Assembly (NCBI GenBank): GCA_949358305.1
Contig: OX442314.1
Location: 50,476,581-50,540,580 of the forward strand
DNA length: 64,000 nt
Reading direction: 5' to 3'
Source of the DNA: Strigamia acuminata
Lineage: Eukaryota > Arthropoda > Chilopoda > Geophilomorpha > Linotaeniidae
Shown here: positions 49,369 through 59,375 of the stretch, piece by piece
Position numbering within the stretch: the stretch's first letter is position 1
Layout: the number at the start of each line of letters is the position of its first letter
Position numbers and translations under genes: made by a program
The notes under the pieces: generated by a model
Seen by the model: the letters and a program-made list of their open reading frames with translations, nothing else
What the model was told of the DNA's origin: nothing
The model's database searches: none

Positions 49369-50613
49369 CGACGAGAGGCAGCGAATCCCACCTTGGGGGA
49401 ACTACAGGCCCACCAGGCTGAATGTGAGCACCCCGCTACCGCCGAACGGGCCTTGACGCAGGCTGACGCCGCTCAGACGGAGCACATCAATTGGGCGATA
49501 GCCCAAATGCGCAAACTATCCGCCACTTTTTCGGCAGATCCAAACCGCGCCCTGCCGATCAGCCGGAGCAGCTTAAACGCCGAGGTAACACGCGTGATGT
49601 CCGAAATCCTGTCTCCCGCCCTCTTCCTGGACGGCCGACAGTCGATGGCCGCCTGGACCATAATCGACAGGGAGGGCGTCTTTCTAAACAGGGCCCTCTA
49701 CCAACTTTGGGCCGAGTTCACGCCAGCCGCGGCCGACCTCCGATTCGAGTTGGCCCGCTCCATGGAAAACCCGAATTTCCAGTTCGCGAAGATGCGTTCG
49801 ATGGCATTCCGCTACAAAAACCCAGGGGTCCACCCGACGTTGCTGCGAAAGGTCGCCGAAGAGGCGTCCGATAAAGAGGAGGCCGTCCGCCCCATCGTGG
49901 TGGCCGAGACGGTTCCTCCCGAGCCTGCCTCCCGGAGTTATATCCCGACTCCGAAGCCGGTATTCCCGAAGGAACGAAGGACGAGTAAGCGACCGAAGCT
50001 GGTCCCGAAGCGATCGCGCAAGGGGCCTCGAACTCCACCGCTGCCATCGCCCTCGCCGCCTTCTACGAGCATGGACGCCCTGTCCATAGAGGAGAACACT
50101 CCACCACTGGAGATTCCACTACCGCCGTCTCCCCCGCCACTGCCTACACCGGCACCTGCGCCGACCCAGCTCTATCTACGACTGGAAGTAGAATATCCGA
50201 ATTTACAAATGTCGGAGACAACGCGCCGAGCGTTATTGGCCACTCACCGTCAAGGTGAATCGTTCCTGCAATGGATGGCGAAGGAAATCAGGTTGACCAA
50301 CGACCCGATCCTCCATCAACGACTCCAGCGGGCTCACCGAGAGCCCCTTACACCGCCGGAATCGCATCGGATGCGTCGATGTCCCGGCCGCTTCCCCGCT
50401 TCGACCCAAATCTGGGTACATGAAAGAAGAAGCAGCACGGACGGACCTCCCGGCCACGCTCAATTCTTCATTAACGAATCGGAGAATCCGACGAATCTGA
50501 CCACGTCGCTGCCCGATGGCCTTCCTCCGCCACCGCCAGCCGTTAATCTCCCAATCCTACGTCCCCGCGGAGGGAAGTTGCCCGCTATCGCGCTGAAGGA
50601 CCAGATAGGGTAA
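48721..50613 (+). CDS. Third ORF, 3' part
   Basis: The frame opens inside the copia LTR (48673) but element sequence begins at 48721. The first 216 codons repeat the left copy and the next 415 are unique, ending TAA-free until the TAG near 50611-50613. Unique parts include a segment ALTQADAAQTEHINWAIAQM, a probable helical domain (about 49440-49860), then Pro-rich linkers (PLPSPSPPSTS, LPPSPPPLPTPAPAP) and another charged domain with NPILHQRLQR-like helices. No membrane segment. Without the insertion and duplication the ORF would be about 940 codons. It is unassigned, probably an accessory or structural protein of the element. Confidence 0.72.
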   Translation, partial: ESTMFDQAEPPYKIRRDSVTPSHVETANTRRNRKSRARRRQRMQTLLAKLAATEKRPTAAGSSDSPRAEPTAVSFPNRKKGPEGWCETIEENMDLDKGPKTEQPMSRRELAEVLTNAFRGFSANRPTPSTDQTALAPPIPTFHPVQPSWPPLLEAPPPAITRWTPPGNMRPGEAFLEYVPHQPPGLAPPPVPPPTQAPRPARDAMWYEEKERDARNRREAANPTLGELQAHQAECEHPATAERALTQADAAQTEHINWAIAQMRKLSATFSADPNRALPISRSSLNAEVTRVMSEILSPALFLDGRQSMAAWTIIDREGVFLNRALYQLWAEFTPAAADLRFELARSMENPNFQFAKMRSMAFRYKNPGVHPTLLRKVAEEASDKEEAVRPIVVAETVPPEPASRSYIPTPKPVFPKERRTSKRPKLVPKRSRKGPRTPPLPSPSPPSTSMDALSIEENTPPLEIPLPPSPPPLPTPAPAPTQLYLRLEVEYPNLQMSETTRRALLATHRQGESFLQWMAKEIRLTNDPILHQRLQRAHREPLTPPESHRMRRCPGRFPASTQIWVHERRSSTDGPPGHAQFFINESENPTNLTTSLPDGLPPPPPAVNLPILRPRGGKLPAIALKDQIG

Positions 50614-50632
50614 TCGCCCCGATCGATGATCG

Positions 50633-50649
50633 AAGCTGGGGGAGGGACG
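50633..50649 (+). promoter_or_regulatory. Polypurine tract
   Basis: AAGCTGGGGGAGGGACG directly before the 3' LTR; it primes plus-strand DNA synthesis in LTR elements. Confidence 0.7.
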
Positions 50650-51467
50650 TGTGGTGACCCCGCGGGTGGTCGTCCCTCCAGTGGACGCCATCCGCATGAG
50701 TCACTAAGAAAGGTCAGTTCCCTCGCGCTGGCTCCGCCTTCCCCCCCTGGGAAGCGCGTGCCCCGAGGGGGTGAGGTGATGCGTGGACGGCCCCCATTGG
50801 CCGAGCCAGGCCCCTCACCCTGGCCTATATCAGGTAGAGTTTCGCGCCCTAAAAACAGAACTTACACAAACGACACCAAGAACACAGCAACTACCTCACC
50901 GTCAGGCCAACTCCACCAAAAGTTAGGATTGATCGAGGACCGCTGATTCCAGTGCAACTGTAACTCTCACGAATTTACACTGTGTGTTTATTTCCCGCGA
51001 AAGCAGGAAAATAACCCTTGTGAATTCACACCGAATAACCGACCCACGGTTATTCCACCACTAAAGTGTCCGAGTGCCCTGTAAGAAACTCCACGTTTCT
51101 GGACGGAGCCTTGCGACGCTAAAACCAACCCCTAGACAACAGGCACGGATAGAAGACTCGAAAGAGCATTCCACCGCGTCCGTGAACGACGAATCCGTGA
51201 CGAATTTACGACAACTCGAGACGCCGCCTTTGTTCCGCCGACCACGCGGAACCGACGACGCCATCTTGAGAAATCCTTTGTTCGACTCTGACCAAGTCGA
51301 CTCTAGTTTTATACTGAGTGTATTTTAAGGCTTACGCCTATTGAATAAACCTGTTTGTTCATTTACATATACTTAGTATTCATTTGGGTAATTTACATAT
51401 TTAGTAGAATCACAGGTAAAGTAATACACGTTAGCTCATTAAACCTATCACCAGGTAGGACGCGACA
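50650..51467 (+). repeat. 3' LTR of the 19-kb element
   Basis: 818 bp, identical by eye to 32472-33289, followed by TSD AACA. Confidence 0.95.
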
Positions 51468-51471
51468 AACA

Positions 51472-53064
51472 TGTTGAATCGCTAAGAAGCGTTCAATTTC
51501 CTTATTCGCTTTGCCGGGAAGTCGACTATTCGTATCAGCAGTGCTTTTGCGCGTGTCGCTTGTTGCAGCCGTCCGGCTTCGCTGAAGAAACTCGTCATTG
51601 TTCCGGGTAAAAAATGGTTTCTCATTCGATTTTCCAGGTTCTATTATGATTTTGTGGAGTTTTGCCACTCATTGTAAACCTAGTTCATCGGTTTAGTGTT
51701 ATTTTAATCAAAAAGGTCAATTTTTGTGGAAAAATTTCGAACAATTTCGTCGAAAAAGTCAATTTTCTGATTAAAACGTTTCGCCCAATGTTTTTTACGA
51801 TTTAACAACCTTTATTTTTAATAGAAACGTGTCGTTTGGTCATAAAAATGTTCGATTTCTTATTCGTTTGGTTTTTAAAACCAAACAACGATTGTTTATT
51901 TTATTGATTTATTGATTTATCTTATCAATTTTATTGATTTCTTGATTTATTTTATTAATTTTATTGATTTTTTGATTTTTATTCGTATTTCAAATTTGAC
52001 TAAGTTTTTTAAATGTTCTGGCATACTATTGTATTGAATTTTTTCATTTCTTTCATCAAAGATTGTTTATTTTAGTGCATTTTATCTTGTTTGTATTTTT
52101 ATATTTCATTGCATTTTTATTTTTATTTAATTTTAGTTTTTGTTTTTCTAATTCATTCATTTTTTACAGCAGGAGAAAAAAAAGTTAATACACTACAACC
52201 TTGCTGTTTTAGGAGCCATTAGGGGGTTGCATGTATTGCCATGGTTACGGATTACACTTATGACATTCAGTGAGATACTTGGACACATATTTTACACTAC
52301 CTTCTTTAGAAATGGAAATTATACGTTAAAATGTATATTTAAATAAAAATTAAATGCTAAATAATAAAAATCGTTTACAAAAATGATTTTATTTGTCAAA
52401 TCTATTGTTTATATACTTGAATTGGCTGCGCACGTTTGCTAGATAGAGGTTAGCAGCTCCGCCCGATTGGTGAAGCCAACCTAGGACGCCAACGCAACGT
52501 TGCACCTTCTCTTTTTAATATACCAGGCGTCTAGGTCACCTTGTCAACAGCTAAATTCGACAAGGGCGTCCTAACCAGAGCCTTAACATCCTGGTGTGCG
52601 TCACTGCCCATCTCCCTTTTCTCTCTTCCTGCTCATCCTACTAGAACATGTTAATGGCATTCCTACCAAAACTTTTTTTTTTTAGAAAGTTTTAACCTAA
52701 AATTGTGATTGAAATAATTGTTTCTAACCAGCTGTGCAATGGGGAAAAAAGATTTAGAGACAATTGATTTAACTAAATCTATCCAAAATCGTTTTCAATG
52801 TACAGTGGTGGACAAAAAACCTTCCCTGCAGTTTAGCTGTTCTAGTTAAAAATCCATCCAATGACATCAACTTATCCATTTGTTTGGTCAGCAAAAACCG
52901 ACCACTCCGTCACCAAAGGTGTCTTAGCACTGAGAGGACATGTTTGTCATGGAGGAGTTGGCGCAAGCAAGTCGGACGTGGTGTGTAAAAGACGCCATGT
53001 CAATGTGATCATGCAAAACAAGCTGGGAACATACGACCAAGTGAACTACAACAAAACGATAATT
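51472..53064. other. AT-rich flank with repeat block X and a GC-rich patch
   Basis: No gene supported. Block X recurs at about 51868-52060. A GC-richer patch at 52430-52620 contains the imperfect inverted pair CCTAGGACGCC and GGCGTCTAGG about 40 bp apart. A T-rich run lies near 52675. Confidence 0.4.
51868..52060 (+). repeat. Direct repeat block X, right copy
   Basis: Counterpart of 28078-28285, sharing ATTTGACTAAGTTTTTTAAA and the following TGTTCTGGCATACTATTGTA. A few indels separate the copies. Confidence 0.65.
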
Positions 53065-53084
53065 TAAGCTGCATTTAAAGCGCT

Positions 53085-53305
53085 TGTAAATGCCACATGC
53101 ACACGAGGAATGCGGGCTTACAATACAAACACATGTAAATGCCACATTCCTGTCAAGAAGGATGCGGGCTTACAATACAATGAAGCAAAGAAATTTGAAA
53201 ATGACCAGAGCTCTCTTCTGGTTCCACTGAGACTGTCAAGTCATCAGTTTATCCAGGGGTGACCACGCGGAGGTAGAGAGTTGGATTTTACACCCCCTGA
53301 GATAA
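53085..53305 (+). repeat. Left inverted end, with two subterminal hairpin units
   Basis: Two tandem units of the form GTAAATGCCACAT ... ATGCGGGCTTACAATAC (about 53085-53125 and 53136-53179), each itself an imperfect palindrome. They are followed by CCAGAGCTCTCTTCTGGTT, then GTCATCAGTTTATCCAGGGG, and a GGAGGTAGAGAGTTGG block. All recur inverted at the right end. Confidence 0.78.
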
Positions 53306-54121
53306 CAAACTCAAACTCACTTGAGAATTTGTATTGGATTTCACCCAAAAAGGCTCGATCGAAAAGTGGAAATGGGCGACCTCAACTAGAACAATGTAAA
53401 ATAGACAAATTTTAAGAAAAATTAAAATAATAATTCCGTAAAATATTACTTTTTACGATGTAAATATTTGACTTCAAAATCGTTTCAGCGAAGACAAAAT
53501 TTGAGTTGGAACATAATTTAGCAGAATTTGAAAATTCCTCTTTTTAGCCTAAACCACAGCTCCAAGACAACAAGAGCATCGGTAAGACAAACACCCGAGC
53601 TAAAATTAAAGATAAGTGAAACAAATTAATGCAATTTCATGAGGAAAATTCAAACGGGAATACATTACAACGAAATCCAATATGTCGGCGTGCGTCTAAC
53701 GTGCAATGACAGTTGTAAACCCCGTATATATCAATACGGGGTTTACATTCGATAAAACATGGATAGAGAAATCACAGAAGCAATCTTCAATCGAATTAAT
53801 CGTTTTGATTTAGCCGTTTCTATTTTCGACCGATATTATTGTCTTTGATGATGCAAAAACTAAAAGAAAAATCCATTTAAGACTTTCTGGACCTGAATAC
53901 CTGACGAGAATACGAGCAAGTTCAAATCCAACTTACCGGTATGCCATCACGATGGTTACATTAGACGGGGTTCACATTTCGTAATACACGAGCTTGCTAA
54001 TGATAGAATCAATCTTCGAACTAAATAATATTTTGGATTTAGCTATCAGGTGGCACTTTCAAGTTGGACTTCTGGTTTCCTTGTTGCGAAATTATCAAAT
54101 TGCGAATTTTTTTAAATTAAA

Positions 54122-55678
54122 TTAAATATCACTATCCTCGTCGCTGTCACTATCAGTATCGCTCAGATATAGATCTAAAGCCAATACTGAAGTGGGTTCG
54201 GAAGTCTTGATCTCTTGGACTTGCTCAGACTCGGTCACAGGAACCTCAGGCTCAACCATTAAAACCTCAGGCTTGGTCATTGGAACCTCAGACTCGGTCA
54301 TTGGAACCTCAGACTCGGTCATTGGAACCTCAGACTCTGTCACAGGAACCTCAGACTCGGTCATTGGAACCTCAGACTCGGTCATTGGAACCTCAGACTC
54401 TGTCACAGGAACCTCAGGCTCAACCATTAAAACCTCAGGCTTGGTCATTGGAACCTCAGACTCGGTCATTGGAACCTCAGACTCGGTCATTGGAACCTCA
54501 GACTCGGTCATTGGAACCTCAGACTCTGTCACAGGAACCTCAGGCTCAACCATTGGAACCTCAGACTCGGTCATTGGAACCTCAGACTCTGTCACAGGAA
54601 CCTCAGGCTCAACCATTAAAACCTCAGGCTTGGTCATTGGAACCTCAGACTCGGTCATTGGAACCTCAGACTCGGTCATTGGAACCTCAGACTCGGTCAT
54701 TGGAACCTCAGACTCTGTCACAGGAACCTCAGGCTCAATCGTAGGAACCTGAAGCTCGGCAGTAATGGGAGCCTGCACTTCCGGCTCGACATCAGTGGGC
54801 AGTTCCAATCGTTCGCGCTTATGTGGTGGTTCGTCCTCTTCGATAGCGCATTTTTCCTCAAACCGAGGGCGTTTAAGTGCCGGCGAACGCGTTGGTTGTT
54901 TTTGTGCTTCTGGTCGCTTCTTTCTTTCTACAGCATCAAGAAGCTGCTCTTCTGTGATTTGACTGTGATTGCTCCAACTCAGTACGTTGACATTCGAGCT
55001 AGCAGTTGGTTGATAGATCAAACCATCTGCCACGTGTGGCAACCGCTTCGCAAAGTCGCCGAGAAATCTACGCGACTCTGCCACGCCTCGAAATTCCTTT
55101 ATTTTGACACCGAACGCTTCTTTGGTCTTATCGATGAGACCGTTCTTTTTCGCAAGCTGTCGCGGATCAATCACTTCCTTCTGAATGCAGAGCAGCCTGC
55201 GATCGAGATCGGTCTTACCGACTTCCAAATATTCGAAACAAACGATGTCACAAATGAGAAAATTCGGAAAAGCCTTGCCGTCGACCCGATCAATCACCAT
55301 TTCCCCATCGATCAACGTCCCGTACAAGTTTTCGCGGGGAAACTTCCTTCGTGGAAAGCGGAAATTCGGGGCGTGGAACACGCAATTGTTTCCGTCAATT
55401 AAATAGACCTCGTTCTTGCCATCTTTCTTGCCATCGATCAAAATCATGTATCTCGTGCTATCCGCTTTCCACGTAACTTTGTACGGTTCGTTGATCAACA
55501 ATTTGATATTCTCCATCGATACCGGTTGCGCGCCAGGAAACCCGCTATCTCTTCTCCGCGCGCACAAATCCTGACACTTTCGCTGGATTTGTCGCAATTT
55601 CGGTTGCGTCGTAAGTTGCGATATCCCCGATGCACCTCCCATGAACTCCTTTACCGTCGGTACTTCGTTTCGAGCCAT
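54122..55678 (-). CDS. mRNA capping guanylyltransferase-like protein with heptad tail
   Basis: 518 residues, single exon, ATG at 55678. Residues 8-225 match the guanylyltransferase domain of animal capping enzymes, which move GMP from GTP through an enzyme-Lys intermediate onto RNA 5' ends in the nucleus. Visible: QLTTQPKL and GFPGAQPVSM at the start, motif I WKADSTRYM with the Lys at 71 (usual KADGTR has Gly where Ser is), motif III GTLIDGEMVID, the NGLIDKTKEAF segment, and motif IV ADGLIYQP. The usual KWK motif V reads LSWSN and the OB-fold is missing, as is the N-terminal RNA triphosphatase. Residues ~295-490 are about 24 heptads (TESEVPM, TKPEVLM, VEPEVPV). The end is acidic SDTDSDSDEDSDI. 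It is probably a processed copy of the host gene. Catalysis is doubtful; RNA-end or Pol II binding is conceivable. Confidence 0.85.
   Translation of the reverse strand: MARNEVPTVKEFMGGASGISQLTTQPKLRQIQRKCQDLCARRRDSGFPGAQPVSMENIKLLINEPYKVTWKADSTRYMILIDGKKDGKNEVYLIDGNNCVFHAPNFRFPRRKFPRENLYGTLIDGEMVIDRVDGKAFPNFLICDIVCFEYLEVGKTDLDRRLLCIQKEVIDPRQLAKKNGLIDKTKEAFGVKIKEFRGVAESRRFLGDFAKRLPHVADGLIYQPTASSNVNVLSWSNHSQITEEQLLDAVERKKRPEAQKQPTRSPALKRPRFEEKCAIEEDEPPHKRERLELPTDVEPEVQAPITAELQVPTIEPEVPVTESEVPMTESEVPMTESEVPMTESEVPMTKPEVLMVEPEVPVTESEVPMTESEVPMVEPEVPVTESEVPMTESEVPMTESEVPMTESEVPMTKPEVLMVEPEVPVTESEVPMTESEVPMTESEVPVTESEVPMTESEVPMTESEVPMTKPEVLMVEPEVPVTESEQVQEIKTSEPTSVLALDLYLSDTDSDSDEDSDI
54213..54745. 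repeat. 21-bp coding minisatellite (heptad repeats)
   Basis: About 24 units, plus-strand form GGAACCTCAGACTCGGTCATT. A higher-order pattern is visible: runs of two to four TESEVPM units, then TKPEVLM and VEPEVPV. Recent unequal exchange or slippage explains the near-identity. The pseudogene at 28.6 kb carries a differently arranged version. Confidence 0.9.
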
Positions 55679-57347
55679 TGCAATTTTTGAGCTTTTAGTT
55701 CCCGCAATTTGAACGTGTACTTGCGATCGAGAGCAGGCAATGAATGTTCTGAGTTCGGATTATCAGCTCTTTATATACCCATATTTTATAACGGTAACGT
55801 ACTGCATACGTAACGTACTGTATCTGGTCACGTTGAACCAACGGTCCGTTTCCGGTTACGTTAATTCAACGTTACGCTTTATCGGGGTAATTGGAATGCG
55901 AGGACATGATGAGCAAAGTTGTGAATGATTCGTGTCATTCGCACACTTTTGTATTCGCATTCAACAAATTGCCATATTTCCTCCGACACTAATGTGTGAA
56001 GCAAACATGAAAGTTGTGATTCACCCACACTTTTCGATCCATTTCATTTATTTCATTTCATTTATTTATACATTTATACATTTACTCAATAAATTTGAAT
56101 TACAGATTTGCCTTGTTCTTTGTCGACTGGTTTGTCACGGGAATCTTTTCCGGCTGATGAATTACTGCCAATTGGTGGAAAGTTTGGAGTTTGAACGCCA
56201 CTGAGAATAATCCAAAATGAAATTAATAAATCAAATCAAATCTAATTTAAGAAATAAAAAAAATTGTTCAAAAAAATGCCATTTATGCCGAAAAAAAATT
56301 TCTCTCTTTCCCGCTCACTCCGCAACCGACTGCTCCGCCTGTGATTGTGGCCACTCCACCGGCTATACTTATTACTTAATCTTTCATGTTTGTTTGTATA
56401 TAATTGGTGTTTGTCCCAATTAAAGGGGATATTCTGCCCACATCTGTCAATTTGCTTCAACGATCCGACAAATTACAAGAAAACCCATTTGATTACCATA
56501 AACGTCTGTACAACATTACAAACAGAAGACCTACTAATATTTACACGAACGTCTTTACGGCGAAAGCAATTTCCTTCTACTTAAAGAGTCGATTAGGTGG
56601 TTGTGAAAATCGGGTGATTTAACACGTTTTATAAACCATTGTTCAGATTGTTATTTGTATTTCTGTTTCTACTTTAAATTGTTATTCCTTTTCATATTGA
56701 TAACTTAGCGATTTGTGAATTATATTGGTGATTGGATATTTTATTTGCCATTTCTTACATTTCATTGTATTACTTTAAATTGTTGTTGCGTAATAATATT
56801 ATTGTTTTTGATATTTCCATTTGTTTGAATGATTTTGATATTTGATTTGAATTTACATCGATTTACTGATTTTATTGTTTCTTATTTTTAAACGTTGATA
56901 TTATGTTTGGTTTGAAGATGTAAACACTGTATTATTAATTACCATTTGTCAATTTGAGTGTATTGACCTGTTCTAGTTTTGTACAAGGTTCTTACCCCCA
57001 CGTTGATCCTTTAATTAGTGGGGTTTCCCAATCTTGTGAGCACCGTTCACATTGGTGCTCTGAACGTGTCATCCACATTCTTTATCTTTTCCTTTTGTGT
57101 AAATAATAGAATAAAATCCAGTGTACTTTTTACCTCTAAAACGTGTGGTCGTGCTTTTCTTCACTCCGACGCCATTTGCAATTTTATCTAAACCTCAAGT
57201 AACTATATCATTTGTAACTAGGAACTTTAGAAATTTATTGCTAGATTTGTATCACTTTTAATTTAATGCAAATTTAACAGTGGTGTCTCATATAATTAAA
57301 GTCGCAGACGTTGAAGAGTGATTCGGTTATAAAAATTCCTAAAAAGA
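55679..57347. other. Spacer between the two divergent genes
   Basis: AT-rich, probably containing both promoters. Hairpin-forming pairs lie near 56997-57028 (CCCCAC with GTGGGG) and 57038-57061 (GAGCACC with GGTGCTC). A plus-strand frame ending at 56622 is listed separately. Confidence 0.35.
56404..56622 (+). CDS. Small open frame, unassigned
   Basis: About 72 codons with no firm ATG, including GDILPTSVNLLQRSDKLQEN and a YTNVFTAKAISFYLKSRLGG segment, ending TAA near 56620. The balanced composition looks protein-like amid AT-rich DNA. It may be a remnant of an element gene. No family recognised. Confidence 0.25.
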   Translation: MVFVPIKGDILPTSVNLLQRSDKLQENPFDYHKRLYNITNRRPTNIYTNVFTAKAISFYLKSRLGGCENRVI

Positions 57348-58022
57348 ATGGCAAGCACGGAAGGAAGATTCGTCATTAGCGATATCGAACAAGCAATAGA
57401 TCGTGGACTACAACGACAACTACAACGAGAACTACAACGAGAACTACAACGACAACAACAACGAGAACGACAACTACAACGAGAGCTACAACAAGAACTA
57501 CAACGACAACAACAACGACAACGACAACGAGAACGAGAACTCCAACGAGAACTACAACGACAACAACAACGACAACAACAACGAGAACAAGAACTACAAC
57601 GAGAACTACAACGACAACAACAACGACAACAACAACAAGAACGAGAACCACAACGAGAACTACAACAACGACAACCACAAGAACTACAACTTCAACTACA
57701 AGAACAACAACTACAACTACAACTACAAGAACAACAACGACAACTACACGAACAACAACTACAACTACAACTACAACAACTACAATTACAATACGAAGAG
57801 CGTCCGTTTTTGGTGGAATTAACGCCGATCGAGCTGGAGGTTGACAGTTCGGATGACTGCACCGTTTGCTTTGAACCGCAGAAGCGCGGCCAGACGATCA
57901 ATAAACTCCCCTGTCACCATGTTTTCCATTGTAATTGTATCGACACTTGGTTTCAACAACACTTTACCTGTCCCGTATGTCGTATGGACCTGCGTCAGCC
58001 GCGCACAAACGACCAAATTTGA
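57348..58022 (+). CDS. RING-H2 finger protein with Gln/Arg-rich coiled region
   Basis: 224 residues from the ATG at 57348 to TGA at 58020-58022, followed by AATAAA at 58134. Residues ~18-145 are almost entirely Q, R, E and L in LQRELQRQQQ-type repeats, probably a long helix or coiled coil, encoded by an ACAACGAGA-type minisatellite. Residues ~167-212 form a RING-H2: CTVC, then LPCHHVFHCNC and FTCPVC, with the C-x2-C, C-x-H-x2-H-x2-C and C-x2-C ligands in place and a Trp before the last pair. RING-H2 proteins usually act as E3 ubiquitin ligases by holding an E2 enzyme. No membrane segment or signal peptide. Intronless; it lies in the same inverted-repeat unit as the capping-like gene. Confidence 0.85.
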   Translation: MASTEGRFVISDIEQAIDRGLQRQLQRELQRELQRQQQRERQLQRELQQELQRQQQRQRQRERELQRELQRQQQRQQQREQELQRELQRQQQRQQQQEREPQRELQQRQPQELQLQLQEQQLQLQLQEQQRQLHEQQLQLQLQQLQLQYEERPFLVELTPIELEVDSSDDCTVCFEPQKRGQTINKLPCHHVFHCNCIDTWFQQHFTCPVCRMDLRQPRTNDQI

Positions 58023-59154
58023 TTTTAAAAGATATGTTGTGACTTATTCTAGATTCTGCACATTTTTAGACATTTTTAGACCAACAATATAATTAGTATT
58101 AATATTAGAATTATTTGTAAAACATTAGATTTAAATAAAACATTGTAATTATATTTATACAAGTGTTTTCATGATTTATTCCCAGGTAAGGTATTTTCTC
58201 TCTCTAAACATTGTTTAAGTCGGATCACGACAAACTTATTTAATTTTTTTTTAATATTTTAATTTAACGTTGAATTTATTTGTTTACTTCATGTACTATA
58301 GTAACTTATTTTTAATTGGTTAAACTTTTTTCCATAGAGGAATGTACAGATTTATACTATTGATAATTTGCAAAAAAAATGAAATAAAAGTTTAAAAAAA
58401 ATTTCGATCGATTCGAACGAATTTATAAACGTCGAAACTCGATAGGACAAAATCTAAAAAATTAATTAATTTTGAAGATTTGTTCTGTCGTTACAATAAT
58501 TCGTGTTTTTCAAATTGTAAACCCCGTAGACACAATTCACGATGGAACCATGATGGACCGTTGCACGTTGGAGGCACGCTGGCCCGTTAAGGTTTGATCA
58601 GATGGGTATTTCCGATGGTCTTTTTCTCATTAATCTGCTGTAATTTGTTTCACCTATTTGTGTTATCACAAGCTGCGTTTTGGTCACCACCTGGAGAAAT
58701 GCCCAAGTTGCGGTGAATTGTGTCGTTGCACGAAGGAGACAGAGACGGCGGACATATTGAATCTGGTTGTATTTCCGATGCTTTTTTTCTTATTTTAAAT
58801 GGCTTTAATTTGTTTCATTTATCCTATTTCAATCCCAGCATTTTTTATTACTGAAATTCAGGTATTCGTGCTTTCTCGGAATTGCGTTTTGGTTAAAAAC
58901 GAGAGAAGTTTTCATATTCTGGTAAATTGTGTTCTACCGAATTGAAATTTGTCCAAAAGATTTTCATCACATTTATCAAATAATTTTCAAGTCCAATAAG
59001 CATATAAAATATTTTAGCGAATATTTTCATTTTTTAAAAAAAATCTAAATTTGCTTATTTTTTATTTTTCCAGTTAATGTGGCACATTTCGATTTAATGG
59101 CGTAGGCTTTTTTTGGCGAAATTAAATGCAATCAAGCACGTTTAGTGTTTTCTT

Positions 59155-59375
59155 TGGGGGTGTAAAACCCAACTCTCTACCTCCACGTGGTCACCCCTGG
59201 ATAAACTGATGACTCGATTAGTCTGACAGTGAAACCAGAAGAGAGCTCTGGTAAAATTGCTACAATGCCGGAATTGTGTTAGTATTGTAAGCCCGCATTC
59301 CTCAAATGAATGCGGCATTTACTTGTTTTGTATTGTAAGCCTGCATTCCTGCATGAATGTAGCATTTACAAAAGT
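59155..59375 (-). repeat. Right inverted end
   Basis: Reverse complement of 53085-53305 at roughly 80-90% by eye: GTATTGTAAGCCCGCATTC units twice, the ACCAGAAGAGAGCTCTGGT hairpin and the CTACCTCCACGTGGTCACCC block. Confidence 0.78.

Larger units (their letters stand above)
32472..51467 (+). mobile_element. 19-kb Ty3/gypsy element with third ORF and nested copia
   Basis: Complete LTR element: 818-bp LTRs at both ends, TSD AACA (32468-32471 and 51468-51471), tRNA-Pro-type primer site, gag, -1 frameshift, pol and a large ORF in the env position. About 6.6 kb of its length is a nested copia-type insertion (42803-48720) plus the 648-bp duplication of third-ORF sequence. The LTRs look identical, so the insertion is young. 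This copy lacks the RNase H core and has a broken third ORF, so it is not autonomous as read. The GC- and CGA-rich coding sequence differs sharply from the AT-rich host DNA. Confidence 0.95.
53065..59375. mobile_element. Candidate composite element with long inverted ends and two genes
   Basis: The outer ~240 bp at each side (53085-53305 and 59155-59375) are clear reverse complements. Weaker collinear similarity extends inward to about 53730 and 58520 (for example CAATATGTC near 53680 against GACATATTG near 58750, and TGTAAACCCCGTA at both inner limits). Between them lie two divergently oriented intronless genes, a capping-enzyme-like one on the minus strand and a RING-H2 one on the plus strand. 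No transposase or polymerase is visible and no target duplication could be fixed. It may be a nonautonomous long-TIR transposon that captured host genes, or an old inverted duplication. Confidence 0.55.

Noticed and set aside
41225-50613. Third ORF of the 19-kb element as an env gene
   Set aside because: No signal peptide, transmembrane segment or cleavage site, and the composition is Pro/Arg-rich. Only the position fits.
54192-54752. Plus-strand 186-codon Ser/Thr/Gly repeat ORF
   Set aside because: Antisense shadow of the heptad minisatellite.
57376-57678. Antisense Val/Leu-rich 100-codon ORF
   Set aside because: Shadow of the CAA/CGA minisatellite in the RING gene.
59195-59255. Hammerhead-ribozyme-like string: CTGATGA, a short stem, GAAA, then a hairpin ACCAGA...TCTGGT
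   Set aside because: Stem I cannot form from the flanks, and the inverted copy at 53205-53260 has GGAA in place of GAAA. The core is not conserved.
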